A program made the position numbers and the translations under genes. From Nitrobacter sp. 62-13 (GTDB lineage: Bacteria; Pseudomonadota; Alphaproteobacteria; Rhizobiales; Xanthobacteraceae): 54,100 nucleotides of DNA. The notes under the pieces are model-generated. The model searched no databases and was not told the origin of the DNA. It worked only from the letters and a program-made list of their open reading frames with translations. Below are positions 36,903-45,488 of the stretch, piece after piece; the first letter of the stretch is position 1, and each line of letters begins with the position of its first letter. The stretch covers positions 1-54,100 of the forward strand of contig NZ_MKRN01000203.1 of assembly GCF_001896955.1 (NCBI RefSeq). Reading direction: 5' to 3'.

Positions 36903-36936
36903 CCAGTAGCAATGAATATTCATTCATTATTACTGG
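36903..36936. promoter_or_regulatory. AT-rich palindrome resembling a TetR-type operator
   Basis: AATGAATATTCATT (36911-36924) is a perfect 14-bp palindrome inside an AT-rich island, bracketed by CCAGTA (36903-36908) and TACTGG (about 36931-36936). TetR-family sites often look like this. No tetR gene is adjacent; the nearest downstream gene is trmFO. The role is inferred. Confidence 0.35.
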
Positions 36937-37045
36937 ATGGATGCAATAGCCTCACGCAACGGAAAGCGGCGCGCCGTTTATTCTGTGATCGCTGCAGCCG
37001 GAAAGGCGATTCCCCTTGGCCGGAAAACGCGCTACCCCTTCGCCC

Positions 37046-38479
37046 ATGACACAGATCGACTTCTCCAGCGCCGCCGTCCATGTCGTCGGGGCCGGCCTCG
37101 CCGGCTCGGAAGCCGCCTGGCAGGTTGCCAATAGCGGCGTTCGGGTGGTGTTGCACGAGATGCGGCCGCACCGGATGACAGCGGCACACCAGACCGGCGG
37201 CCTGGCCGAACTTGTCTGCTCCAATTCGTTCCGCTCCGACGATGCGGCGAACAACGCGGTCGGGCTGCTTCATGCCGAGATGCGCCGGCTGGGATCGTTG
37301 ATCATGCGCTGTGCCGACGCCAATCAGGTGCCGGCCGGCGGCGCGCTGGCGGTGGATCGCGAGGGCTTTTCGTCCGCCGTGACCAAAGCTCTCGGCGATC
37401 ATCCGTTGATCGAGATCAGCCGGGCCGAGGTCGCCGGCCTGCCGCCGCCGGACTGGCGCAATGTCATCGTCGCTACCGGTCCCCTCACCTCGGCTCCGCT
37501 CGCCGATGCGATCCGTACGCTCACCGATGAATCCGCCCTGGCTTTTTTCGACGCGATCGCGCCGATCGTGCACCGCGACTCCATCGATATGTCGAAGGCC
37601 TGGTTCCAGTCGCGCTATGACAAGGTTGGTCCGGGCGGCAGCGGCGCCGATTACATCAACTGCCCGCTGACCGAGGCACAGTATCACGCCTTCGTGGAGG
37701 CGTTGATCGAGGGCGAGAAAGCCGCCTTCAAGGACTGGGAGACCGACACGCCCTACTTCGACGGCTGCCTGCCGATCGAGGTCATGGCGGAGCGCGGCCG
37801 CGAGACCTTGCGCCATGGTCCGATGAAGCCGGTCGGCCTCACCAATCCGCACGAGCCCACGGTGAAACCCTACGCCATCGTTCAATTGCGACAGGACAAC
37901 AAGCTCGGCACACTTTACAACATCGTCGGATTCCAGACCAAGCTGAAGCACGGCGCGCAGACCCGCATTTTCCGCACCATTCCGGGTCTTGAAAACGCGG
38001 AGTTCGCCCGCCTCGGCGGCTTGCACCGTAACACGTTCCTGAATTCGCCGAAACTGCTCGACGCACAGATGCGCTTGCGCGCCGAGCCGCGGCTGCGCTT
38101 CGCCGGGCAAATGACGGGGTGCGAAGGCTACGTCGAATCCGCCGCCATCGGGCTGATTGCGGGACTCTACGCCGCGTCCGATGCACGCGCGCGGATGCTT
38201 TCGGCTCCGCCGCCGACCACCGCGCTCGGCGCGCTGCTCGGCCACATCACCGGCGGCCACATCGAAACCATCGACGCCGGACCGCGCTCGTTCCAGCCGA
38301 TGAACATCAACTTCGGATTGTTTCCGCCGCTCGCCAATCCGCCGACAAAGAAACCGGATGGCACGCGGCTGCGCGGCAACGAAAAGACGGCAGCGAAAAA
38401 ACAGGCGATCTGCGCCCGCGCGCTCACCGATCTCGACCGCTGGATCGCGGATGCGCTTCGTCCGGCGGCAGCGGCATAG
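37046..38479 (+). CDS. trmFO: Methylenetetrahydrofolate-tRNA-(uracil-5-)-methyltransferase
   Basis: A 477-residue FAD enzyme that makes m5U54 in the T loop of tRNA using methylenetetrahydrofolate. Motifs: the FAD loop [58 protein letters not shown] with the catalytic Cys, [39 protein letters not shown] and [11 protein letters not shown]. The ATG at 37046 gives the normal N-terminus; a TTG ten codons upstream is less likely. The 266-base region before it holds two palindromes. It is followed after 24 bases by the kinase-like gene. Confidence 0.96.
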   Translation: MTQIDFSSAAVHVVGAGLAGSEAAWQVANSGVRVVLHEMRPHRMTAAHQTGGLAELVCSNSFRSDDAANNAVGLLHAEMRRLGSLIMRCADANQVPAGGALAVDREGFSSAVTKALGDHPLIEISRAEVAGLPPPDWRNVIVATGPLTSAPLADAIRTLTDESALAFFDAIAPIVHRDSIDMSKAWFQSRYDKVGPGGSGADYINCPLTEAQYHAFVEALIEGEKAAFKDWETDTPYFDGCLPIEVMAERGRETLRHGPMKPVGLTNPHEPTVKPYAIVQLRQDNKLGTLYNIVGFQTKLKHGAQTRIFRTIPGLENAEFARLGGLHRNTFLNSPKLLDAQMRLRAEPRLRFAGQMTGCEGYVESAAIGLIAGLYAASDARARMLSAPPPTTALGALLGHITGGHIETIDAGPRSFQPMNINFGLFPPLANPPTKKPDGTRLRGNEKTAAKKQAICARALTDLDRWIADALRPAAAA

Positions 38480-38503
38480 TTCAACGCACTTTCAGGATCG
38501 TTC

Positions 38504-39604
38504 ATGTCTCTTCCGAAACAGGACGCCGCATTCCTGTCCACAACCTGGACCGAGGGTGTCCTGCTGAAACGCGACGTGTTTTCAACCGTCGAGCGCGGAC
38601 GTTTCCGAACGGACTCCGGCGAGGTCGGCGCGGTGCTGCGGCGGCTCGATCAGGTGCCGTGGTGGTCTTATCCCGTCGCGCGGCACCTGTTCGAGCGCGA
38701 ACGCAAGGCATTGACGCTCGCACGCGATCTCGGCGTCGGCCCGAAGCTGTTGTGGAACGGCCGCCGCTCGCTGGTGCGCAGCTTTGTCGACGGCGTGGCG
38801 CTGCATCTTGCCAAGCCTTATGACGACCTCGCATATTTTCGATCCGCCAAGCTGGCGCTGCGCAGGCTGCATCGCGCCGGCATCTGCCACAACGATCTCG
38901 CCAAGGAACAGAACTGGCTGCGCGGCAGCGACGGCCGCGCCTACCTGACCGACTTCCAGCTTGCGGCCTGCTTCACGCGCCGCTCGCCGCTGTTTCGCAT
39001 CGCCGCTTACGAAGACCTGCGGCATCTCCTGAAGCACAAGCGCACGTATGCGCCGGATGCCCTGACGCCGCGCGAGCGCAGGATTCTTGCACGCAAGTCG
39101 GTTATCGCGCGGATCTGGCTGATGACCGGCAAAAAGGTGTATCAGGCCATCACGCGCGGGCTGTTCAGCTTCACCGACCGCGAAGGCGGTGGCCGTCGGC
39201 TCGTCAACGACGCACCGGTGCTGATCGCGCGCATCAAACAAAACCCCGCGGTGCGCGACGCCGCCATCGTCGCATTCGCCGACCGCCGCAGCGGCGTCGG
39301 GCTGTACGCCTTTGTGGAAGCCGATCAAGCCGGACTGGAAGCGCAGTTGCGCTCGGCGCTCGGCTCGGCGCGCGAACCAAAGTCCCCGGAGCATATCCAA
39401 GTCGTTCCTCATCTGCCGCGCGACGCGAGCGGCAAGGTGCGCACGGAAATCCTGCAGCTCATCGCGATGAACCAGATCGATCTGATCGAGCCGCTGATCA
39501 CCAGCCCCGCGGACCGTGAGTTCTTCCGCGGCATCCTGGAGAGCCGGAAAAACCTGCGCGACCGCTTCAACTTTGCTTCGACCGACCAGGCACTCCCATC
39601 CTGA
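38504..39604 (+). CDS. Kinase-like protein fused to an ANL-enzyme C-terminal-like domain
   Basis: A 366-residue protein. Residues about 20-210 form a minimal kinase fold of the RIO/Kdo-kinase type: catalytic loop HNDLAKEQN (Asp131, Asn137) and metal-binding DFQLA (Asp150), with RSFVDGVALHLA as hinge region. Residues about 240-320 look like the C-terminal domain of acyl-CoA synthetases and adenylating enzymes: IKQNPAVRDAAIVAFADRRS, GLYAFVEADQAGLEAQLRS, and VVPHLPRDASGKVRTEIL with the conserved Gly-Lys (Lys311). The large adenylating domain is absent, so adenylation in the usual way is excluded. It may phosphorylate a lipid or sugar substrate. It follows trmFO closely and ends four bases before the convergent NDUFAF6-like gene. 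Confidence 0.78.
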   Translation: MSLPKQDAAFLSTTWTEGVLLKRDVFSTVERGRFRTDSGEVGAVLRRLDQVPWWSYPVARHLFERERKALTLARDLGVGPKLLWNGRRSLVRSFVDGVALHLAKPYDDLAYFRSAKLALRRLHRAGICHNDLAKEQNWLRGSDGRAYLTDFQLAACFTRRSPLFRIAAYEDLRHLLKHKRTYAPDALTPRERRILARKSVIARIWLMTGKKVYQAITRGLFSFTDREGGGRRLVNDAPVLIARIKQNPAVRDAAIVAFADRRSGVGLYAFVEADQAGLEAQLRSALGSAREPKSPEHIQVVPHLPRDASGKVRTEILQLIAMNQIDLIEPLITSPADREFFRGILESRKNLRDRFNFASTDQALPS

Positions 39605-39607
39605 TCG

Positions 39608-40471
39608 TCAGCCGCGACACGGCCTCGCGCGGGAGGCGCGCCACAACGTCCACAGAATGCGCAGCCGCGATGCGGGCCGCGGCATGAAGGGATCGTTATC
39701 CGCGCGAGCCTGGGCGTTCAACGCACGGCGCACCATCGCGAGCGAAAGATAAACTGTTCGCGAGTCCGGCGGGACGTCCGGCAGCATGGCCATCGCATTT
39801 TTCAGATGCGATCGCGCGTCTTCCGCGAGTGCGCGGAGGGCCGCGCGAAGCGCCGGCGTGTCCTGGCCCGCAAACATCTTTTCCGGATCGACGCCGTGCT
39901 GCTCCAGCAATTGCAGCGGCACGAACGACTGCCGCCGCGACGCGTCAAAACCCAGCCGCGCGATCACCTGCGCGATGCCGTGCGCAAGGCCGGCGTGGTG
40001 CGCCAGATGATCCATCGCATCGGTCTCGTGTCCGACGACGCGCGCGGCGAGCGAAAACAGCGCGCATGACGTATCGCAGAGATATTGTTCGAGCGCCATC
40101 ATGTGCGGCATCGGATCGTTGTAGAGGTCGAATTGATGCGCCTCGATCAGCCGCGACAGACGCTCGACCGGCAGACCATGGTCACGAACCGCGAGCAACA
40201 GTTCGGCCGCGACCGGATTGCCTTCGACCCCGCCGTGGCCGGCGCCCGCGAGCATATCGGCCCACCATTGCAGGCGGATTTCGCCCGGCAGCGGCTGCGT
40301 GATCTGCTCCCGAACCTTGGCGATCTCGACGTTGAAGGCATAAAGGGCCAGCAGCGCGCGGCGGCAACGCAGCGGCGCGAACAGCGTCGACGCATAGTTT
40401 TCGAAATCGTGGTTGCGCACAAGCTCCGTGCAGAACGCGGCGGACGAACTTTCAGATGCCCCGCCACTCAT
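39608..40471 (-). CDS. Squalene/phytoene synthase-fold protein, NDUFAF6-like
   Basis: A 287-residue helical protein. Family landmarks are LVRNHDFENYASTLFAPLRC, RRALLALYAFNVEIAKVREQ, IRLQWWADML and LGFDASRRQSFVPLQLLEQH. The Asp-rich motifs needed by true prenyl-condensing enzymes are changed: the first is NVEIA instead of Dxx(x)D, and the second lacks the RDVGED acids. That pattern matches the complex I assembly factor NDUFAF6 rather than squalene synthase. It stands downstream of an NDUFAF3-like gene and secDF, the expected alphaproteobacterial neighbourhood. The ATG at 40471 is preferred to a GTG four codons upstream. Confidence 0.87.
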   Translation of the reverse strand: MSGGASESSSAAFCTELVRNHDFENYASTLFAPLRCRRALLALYAFNVEIAKVREQITQPLPGEIRLQWWADMLAGAGHGGVEGNPVAAELLLAVRDHGLPVERLSRLIEAHQFDLYNDPMPHMMALEQYLCDTSCALFSLAARVVGHETDAMDHLAHHAGLAHGIAQVIARLGFDASRRQSFVPLQLLEQHGVDPEKMFAGQDTPALRAALRALAEDARSHLKNAMAMLPDVPPDSRTVYLSLAMVRRALNAQARADNDPFMPRPASRLRILWTLWRASRARPCRG

Positions 40472-40514
40472 GACGTCACCCACAGGATCGTCGGGTACCG
40501 TTTCGTCATCGCGC

Positions 40515-40590
40515 TTGTCATGGAACGGCTATCAGCGCCGTCAGGCGCTGCCGGTGCGGTGAGGTTGTCATGGAACGGCTATCAGCGCCG
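40515..40590. repeat. 26-bp direct repeat covering the end of the NDUFAF3-like gene
   Basis: The 26 bases at 40565-40590, which hold the last six codons and stop of the NDUFAF3-like gene, are repeated identically at 40515-40540, a period of 50 bp. The second copy lies downstream in the direction of transcription and is non-coding. Confidence 0.9.
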
Positions 40591-40954
40591 CCGCGACCCG
40601 GCGCCGCTCGCCCAGCATGATGTTGTAAGTCCGGATCGCCGCTCCGGTCAGCATGGTATCCACTCCGACGCTGACGCGGCGCAGGGCGTCGCGCAGTTCG
40701 GAAGGAGCAAGCCAGACCTCGGTGCCGGTGCCGATCAGCAATGTATCGATCGCGGCCGAGTCTGCGAAGACGCGCGCCAGCGCATGGCGGTCGATCTCAT
40801 GCGGGCGGGTCACGGGCCACGCCCAGATGCCGTCCGGCAGGCACAGCAGCGAGCCGCGGTGCGACATGGTGTCGAAACGGAAACCGCCGCTGCCATAGGC
40901 CTCGATCGCCGCAGGCCGCGGCAGGTGCGGCACCTCCGGCAGGTCGCCGCTCAC
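40568..40954 (-). CDS. Mth938-like domain protein (NDUFAF3 homologue)
   Basis: A 128-residue protein of the Mth938/DUF498 fold. Landmarks are AIEAYGSGGFRFDTMSHRGS, LLCLPDGIWAWPVTRPHEID, IDTLLIGTGTEVWLAPSELR and VDTMLTGAAIRTYNIMLGER. Human NDUFAF3 (C3ORF60), an early complex I assembly factor, belongs to this family. Its ATG overlaps the secF stop by four bases, so it is translated with the Sec genes. With the NDUFAF6-like gene next to it, this region pairs membrane-protein insertion with complex I assembly. Confidence 0.92.
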   Translation of the reverse strand: MSGDLPEVPHLPRPAAIEAYGSGGFRFDTMSHRGSLLCLPDGIWAWPVTRPHEIDRHALARVFADSAAIDTLLIGTGTEVWLAPSELRDALRRVSVGVDTMLTGAAIRTYNIMLGERRRVAAALIAVP

Positions 40955-42096
40955 GGCTTCGATGGCTTCCGAGCTTTGGCCGGCTTTTCGGGCTTGACCG
41001 GTTTTTCTGGTTTAGCCGTCTCCTCGGACCTGGCTGTCTTCTCGGGCTTGGCCGTCTCGGGCTGCTTGGCCGCCTTGTCGGAAATGGCGACCTCAGGCTT
41101 GGCCGGCTTCTCCTCGACATCGGCGCGATGGTCGCCGACACCAAGATAGATCAGAATCGGCGCGGCGATGAAGATCGAGGTGTAGGTGCCGACCAGCACC
41201 ACGCCGAACATCATCACGGCGGTGAAGCTGTGAATGGCCGGTCCGCCGAACAGCAGCAGCGCAAGCAGCGCCAGCGTGACCGTGACGTGGGTGATGATCG
41301 AGCGCGACAAGGTCGAGTTGATCGACTCGTTGAGCAACGCCGGCATCGGCATTTTCTTGTAGCGCCGCAGCATCTCGCGGATGCGGTCGTAAATAACGAC
41401 AGTGTCGTTCAGCGAGTAGCCCAGAATGGTCAGAAGCGCGGCGATGCTGGTGAGATCGAAATCGACCTGCGAGATCGACATGAAGCCGATCGTCAGCACG
41501 ATATCGTGCACGTTGGCGATCATGGCGCCGAGCGCGAACTGCCACTCGAACCGGAACCACAGATAGATCAGGATGCCGAGGATCGCCAGCATCAGGCCGA
41601 CCATGCCGTAGGCGAGCAGCTCGCCGGACACGCGCGGGCCGACCACCTCAACGCGGCGATAGGTGACGCTGTCGCCCAGCGCGCCCCGCACCTTCTGCAC
41701 CGCCGCCTGCTGCGCGGCGTCGCCGCCCGGCTGCTCGGCAACGCGGATCAGCACTTCGGTCGGGCCGCCGAACTGTTGAAGCTGGACCTCGCCGAGACCG
41801 AGGCCGTTCAGCGTGCTGCGCATGCTCGCCAGGTTCGCATCGCCCGACTTCGACTGAACCTCGAGCAGCGTGCCACCCTTGAAATCGATGCCGAAATTCA
41901 AGCCGTGCGTGAAGAACAGCGTGATGGCGACGATCGACAGCACCGCCGAAATCGGAAAGCTGATGCGGCGGAAGCGCGTGAAGTCGAAATGCGTGTCGTC
42001 GGGGACGATCCGCAGCGACGGCAGCAGGCCGAACCAACTGACGATGGTCAGCACGACGATGAGGGCACCGAGCCCGAGCAAAATCCAGTGAGTCAC
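40951..42096 (-). CDS. secF: Protein translocase subunit SecF
   Basis: A 381-residue inner-membrane protein with six TM helices that, with SecD, uses the proton gradient to pull proteins through SecYEG. The core is standard: TLFFTHGLNFGIDFKGGTLL, GPRVSGELLAYGMVGLM, LTILGYSLNDTVVIYDRIRE, NESINSTLSRSIITHVTV. The C-terminal about 55 residues are an unusual Lys/Pro/Glu-rich tail with repeats like AKPEKPVKPEKPAK. It is preceded by secD (16 bases) and overlaps the NDUFAF3-like gene by ATGA. Confidence 0.97.
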   Translation of the reverse strand: MTHWILLGLGALIVVLTIVSWFGLLPSLRIVPDDTHFDFTRFRRISFPISAVLSIVAITLFFTHGLNFGIDFKGGTLLEVQSKSGDANLASMRSTLNGLGLGEVQLQQFGGPTEVLIRVAEQPGGDAAQQAAVQKVRGALGDSVTYRRVEVVGPRVSGELLAYGMVGLMLAILGILIYLWFRFEWQFALGAMIANVHDIVLTIGFMSISQVDFDLTSIAALLTILGYSLNDTVVIYDRIREMLRRYKKMPMPALLNESINSTLSRSIITHVTVTLALLALLLFGGPAIHSFTAVMMFGVVLVGTYTSIFIAAPILIYLGVGDHRADVEEKPAKPEVAISDKAAKQPETAKPEKTARSEETAKPEKPVKPEKPAKARKPSKP

Positions 42097-42112
42097 AGCC
42101 GGCTCCGCGTCA

Positions 42113-43711
42113 TCAGATCGGCACGTTTTGCGGCCGCTTCCAGCGCACCCATGTCGCGACGATCAGCCGGGTCACCTCGAATGCGGTGAACACCGTGGTG
42201 ATGATGCCAATGCCGAGCGTCACGGCGAAGCCGCGCACCGGGCCGGTGCCGATGTAGAACAGCACTGCGGCGGCAATGAACGTCGTGATGTTGGAATCCA
42301 GAATCGTCGCCAGCGCCCGCTTGAAGCCGGCGTCGATCGCCGAAATCGCGGTGCGGCCGCCGCGGATCTCCTCGCGGATGCGCTCATAGATCAGCACGTT
42401 GGAATCGACGGCGATGCCCACGGTCAGCACGATGCCGGCGATGCCGGGCAGCGTCAGCGTCGCGTTCAATAGCGACAACACGCCGAAAATCATGGCGACG
42501 TTGACGGCGACAGCGATATTCGCGAACACCCCGAACAGCCGATAGGTCAGCAGCATGAACAGGATGACCATGATCGAACCGACATAGGCGGCGAGTTCGC
42601 CTTTTTCGATCGAATCCTGTCCGAGGCCGGGACCGACGGTGCGTTCCTCGATGATCGTCAGCGGCGCCGGCAGCGCGCCGGCGCGCAGCAGGATCGCAAG
42701 GTCGTTGGCCTCCTGCACCGTGAAATTCCCGGAAATCTGCCCGGAGCCGCCGGTGATCGGTTCGCGGATGACCGGCGCGGAGATCACCTCGTTGTCGAGA
42801 ATGATGGCGAACGGCTGTCCGACGTTTTCCGATGTCGCCTGCGCGAACTTGCGCGCGCCGTTGCTGTTGAAGCGGAAGGTCACGATCGGCTCGCTGGTGC
42901 GCGAGTCGAATCCGGGCTGCGCGTCGGTCAGGTCGCCGCCGGAGACGAGCACCTGCTTCTTGACGACATAAGGCGTCTTGGGCGCCTGCGAACTCATCAG
43001 CACTTCGGAATCGGCGGGCACCCGGCCCTGCAGGGCCTGCTCGGGCGACACGCTCGAATCGACCATGCGGAAGTCCATCTTCGCGGTCTTGCCGAGGATT
43101 TCCTTCAGCCGCGTCGGATCCTGCAGTCCCGGCACCTGAACCAGAATGCGGTCAGTGCCCTGACGCTGGATCAGCGGCTCGACAGTGCCGAGTTCGTTGA
43201 CGCGCTTCTCGATGATCTGGATCGATTGCTCGACAGACTGGCGGATACGGTCGGTGACCGCGGCTTGTGGAACCGTCAAGCGGATCAGCCCGCCCTCACC
43301 ACTGACTTCGAGACTGCGCTGACCGCTGGAGCCGAGCAGGCCTCCGAGCGGCTGCGACAGATCGCGCAACTTGCCGAGCGCGGTCTGGAATTCATCATCC
43401 TTGCTGATGCGCACTTCGACAGCGCCGTTCTTGACGGCAAGGCCGGTATAGGCAATCCGCGCGTCGCGCAGCGTCTTGCGTGCGTCGTCGCGGACCTGAT
43501 CGAGTTTCTCTTTCTTGACGTAGTTGGAATCGACCTCGAGCAGCAGATATGAGCCGCCCTGAAGATCGAGTCCCAGCACGAGGTGGCGCTGCGCCCATTT
43601 CGGCCAGGTCTTGACCTGCGCTTCCGGAAAGAAGTTCGGCACCGCGCACAGGCAGACCAGGAAGGCGGTTACGACGATCGCCAGCGCTTTCCACCGCGTA
43701 AAGTACAGCAT
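42113..43711 (-). CDS. secD: Protein translocase subunit SecD
   Basis: A 532-residue inner-membrane protein. It has TM1, a large periplasmic P1 region (about 45-335; RHLVLGLDLQGGSYLLLEVD at its base), and five further TM helices with ERTVGPGLGQDSIEKGELAA, VGIAVDSNVLIYERIREEIR and GFAVTLGIGIITTVFTAFEV. It drives late steps of Sec translocation. yajC starts 12 bases upstream and secF 16 bases downstream, forming one operon. Confidence 0.98.
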   Translation of the reverse strand: MLYFTRWKALAIVVTAFLVCLCAVPNFFPEAQVKTWPKWAQRHLVLGLDLQGGSYLLLEVDSNYVKKEKLDQVRDDARKTLRDARIAYTGLAVKNGAVEVRISKDDEFQTALGKLRDLSQPLGGLLGSSGQRSLEVSGEGGLIRLTVPQAAVTDRIRQSVEQSIQIIEKRVNELGTVEPLIQRQGTDRILVQVPGLQDPTRLKEILGKTAKMDFRMVDSSVSPEQALQGRVPADSEVLMSSQAPKTPYVVKKQVLVSGGDLTDAQPGFDSRTSEPIVTFRFNSNGARKFAQATSENVGQPFAIILDNEVISAPVIREPITGGSGQISGNFTVQEANDLAILLRAGALPAPLTIIEERTVGPGLGQDSIEKGELAAYVGSIMVILFMLLTYRLFGVFANIAVAVNVAMIFGVLSLLNATLTLPGIAGIVLTVGIAVDSNVLIYERIREEIRGGRTAISAIDAGFKRALATILDSNITTFIAAAVLFYIGTGPVRGFAVTLGIGIITTVFTAFEVTRLIVATWVRWKRPQNVPI

Positions 43712-43723
43712 CGAGATAACCCG

Positions 43724-44125
43724 TCAGCTTGCGGCGTTGTCGTCCTTGGCGTCCTCGCCCTTGGCGCGTCCCTTTGCCGCTTCACCCTTGGTCGGCTCAC
43801 CCTTCGCCGGCTCTCCCTTGGCGCGGACGATCGAAATCATCTGCCGCATCTGCCGCACCCGGACGCCGTCCGCGATTTCGAACTCGATCTGGTCGTCGTC
43901 CACCACCTTGGTGACCTTTCCGACGAGACCGCTTGTCGTGATGACGGTGTCGCCGCGGCGGATATTCTTCACAAGCTCGTTATGCTCTTTCGCCTTTTTC
44001 TGCTGAGGCCGAATAATCAGAAAATACATGATGATGAAGATCAGCGCGAACGGCAGCAGCGACATCAGCAGGTTGTTGGTATCGCCGGCACCGGCGGCCT
44101 GAGCAAACGCGGGGGTCATGAACAT
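43724..44125 (-). CDS. yajC: Preprotein translocase subunit YajC
   Basis: A 133-residue protein with a single TM helix (about 19-40, LLMSLLPFALIFIIMYFLII), then the conserved RPQQKKAKEHNELVKNIRRG, DTVITTSGLVGKVTKV. The C-terminal about 30 residues form a low-complexity Lys/Gly/Glu repeat (AKGEPAKGEPTKGEAAKGRA), unusual for YajC, which is normally about 100-115 residues. It is the first gene of yajC-secD-secF. Confidence 0.97.
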   Translation of the reverse strand: MFMTPAFAQAAGAGDTNNLLMSLLPFALIFIIMYFLIIRPQQKKAKEHNELVKNIRRGDTVITTSGLVGKVTKVVDDDQIEFEIADGVRVRQMRQMISIVRAKGEPAKGEPTKGEAAKGRAKGEDAKDDNAAS

Positions 44126-44293
44126 TCGGACGATTCCTTGAAACGGAGCAGGCCGGCGCGACGGCAGAGTCGCCCGGTCGAAGCAAATTCGCGCGGACTA
44201 TAGCGGCCACGGTCCCAATTGCAACGCCGCCAGACCCTTGATCGGGCCTCATTATTTCGGCTGCTTGCGGGGGCCCGGGTCCCTGTTCTAATT

Positions 44294-44341
44294 GAGCATG
44301 ATCTCATCCGAAAACCGGTTTCCACTTTCGGGACCATGCTC
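44294..44341. repeat. Dispersed GAGCATG-type palindrome, short copy
   Basis: GAGCATG (44294-44300) and CATGCTC (44335-44341) are inverted ends around TCCGAAAACCGGTTTCCACT. It shares its left half and ends with the element at 19274-19362 on the minus strand but lacks that copy's internal insert. It lies in the upstream region of both yajC and the DUF815 ATPase gene. Confidence 0.88.
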
Positions 44342-44373
44342 TGACTAAAAGCGCGCGCTCAAGAAAGGCAAAG

Positions 44374-45336
44374 ATGGCGAGAAAGTCAGGGAAAACCGGC
44401 TCCCGTAAAACGCCGAAGGCTCGCGCGGGCAGCCGCGGCAGCGGCGCGACAACACGTCCGAAACCGGCCGCGGCGCCTGCCGCCGACGAACGGATCGCGA
44501 GCGCGCTCGAGGCGATCGCCGCAGCCATGTCCGCGGCGACAAAACCCGACAACGGCGCTGCGCTGACACGCGCGGACGCCTTCGTCTGGCATCCGGAGGG
44601 ACGGCTGATACCGGTGCCGCGCGTCAGCCGGGTCGACCTCGGCCTGCTCAAGGGAATCGACCGGATGCGCGACATCCTGATCGAGAACACCGAACGCTTC
44701 GCCAAGGGCCTGCCCGCGAACAACGCCCTGCTCTGGGGCGCGCGCGGCATGGGCAAGTCGTCGCTGGTCAAGGCGGCGCATGCGAGCGTCAACGCCCAGG
44801 CCGGCGGCCGGCTCAAGCTGATCGAAATTCACCGCGAGGACGTCGAGAGCCTGCCGGGCCTGATGGAACAGCTCCGCTCATCGGAATTCCGTTTCATCGT
44901 GTTCTGCGACGACCTGTCATTCGACGGCAATGACGCCTCCTACAAATCGCTGAAAGCGGTGCTCGAGGGCGGCATCGAGGGACGCCCCGACAACGTCATC
45001 CTGTACGCGACGTCGAACCGCCGCCACCTGCTGGCGCGCGACATGATCGAGAACGAGCGATCGACCGCGATCAATCCCGGCGAGGCCGTCGAGGAAAAGG
45101 TCTCCCTGTCGGACCGCTTCGGCCTCTGGCTCGGCTTCCATCGTTGCAGCCAGGACGAATATCTCGCGATGGTGCGCGGCTATTGCGCCCACTTCGGCAT
45201 CGAACTCGACGACGCCGACCTTGAACGCGAAGCGCTGGAATGGGCGACCACGCGGGGCTCGCGATCTGGACGCGTCGCCTGGCAGTTCACGCAGGAACTG
45301 GCGGGACGACTCGGCGTACGGATCACGACGAAATAG
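44374..45336 (+). CDS. DUF815 AAA-type ATPase
   Basis: A 320-residue cytosolic ATPase. A basic low-complexity N-terminus (1-35) precedes a helical segment and the P-loop domain: Walker A WGARGMGKSSLVK (Lys128), Walker B FIVFCDDLSF (Asp179-Asp180), YATSNRRHLLARDMIENE, VEEKVSLSDRFGLWLGFH with a sensor region, and a C-terminal helical lid (GRVAWQFTQEL). DUF815 proteins resemble DnaA/IstB-like AAA proteins; their role is unknown. In alphaproteobacteria the gene commonly lies between nlpD and yajC, as here. Confidence 0.93.
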   Translation: MARKSGKTGSRKTPKARAGSRGSGATTRPKPAAAPAADERIASALEAIAAAMSAATKPDNGAALTRADAFVWHPEGRLIPVPRVSRVDLGLLKGIDRMRDILIENTERFAKGLPANNALLWGARGMGKSSLVKAAHASVNAQAGGRLKLIEIHREDVESLPGLMEQLRSSEFRFIVFCDDLSFDGNDASYKSLKAVLEGGIEGRPDNVILYATSNRRHLLARDMIENERSTAINPGEAVEEKVSLSDRFGLWLGFHRCSQDEYLAMVRGYCAHFGIELDDADLEREALEWATTRGSRSGRVAWQFTQELAGRLGVRITTK

Positions 45337-45488
45337 TTCTTGCAGGCAGACGTCTCTTGCAAAACCCGACATGATACCCGCGACGGCGGGCATCGCGCGC
45401 CTTGTCCTTTTCAATCAGCGCGAGACGCTCCGGATACCGGATCACCTGCGTTCGCGGTGACGGCGCCGCATCGGTGATGCTGCCGGCC

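Noticed and set aside
39608-40471. A carotenoid or hopanoid biosynthesis enzyme (phytoene or squalene synthase)
   Set aside because: The Asp-rich catalytic motifs are missing and no isoprenoid genes are adjacent; the NDUFAF6-like interpretation fits better.
45337-45488. A small gene between the DUF815 ATPase and nlpD
   Set aside because: Minus-strand frames here lack start sites and family features; only a short CCCGC/GCGGG hairpin near 45377-45390 is visible.
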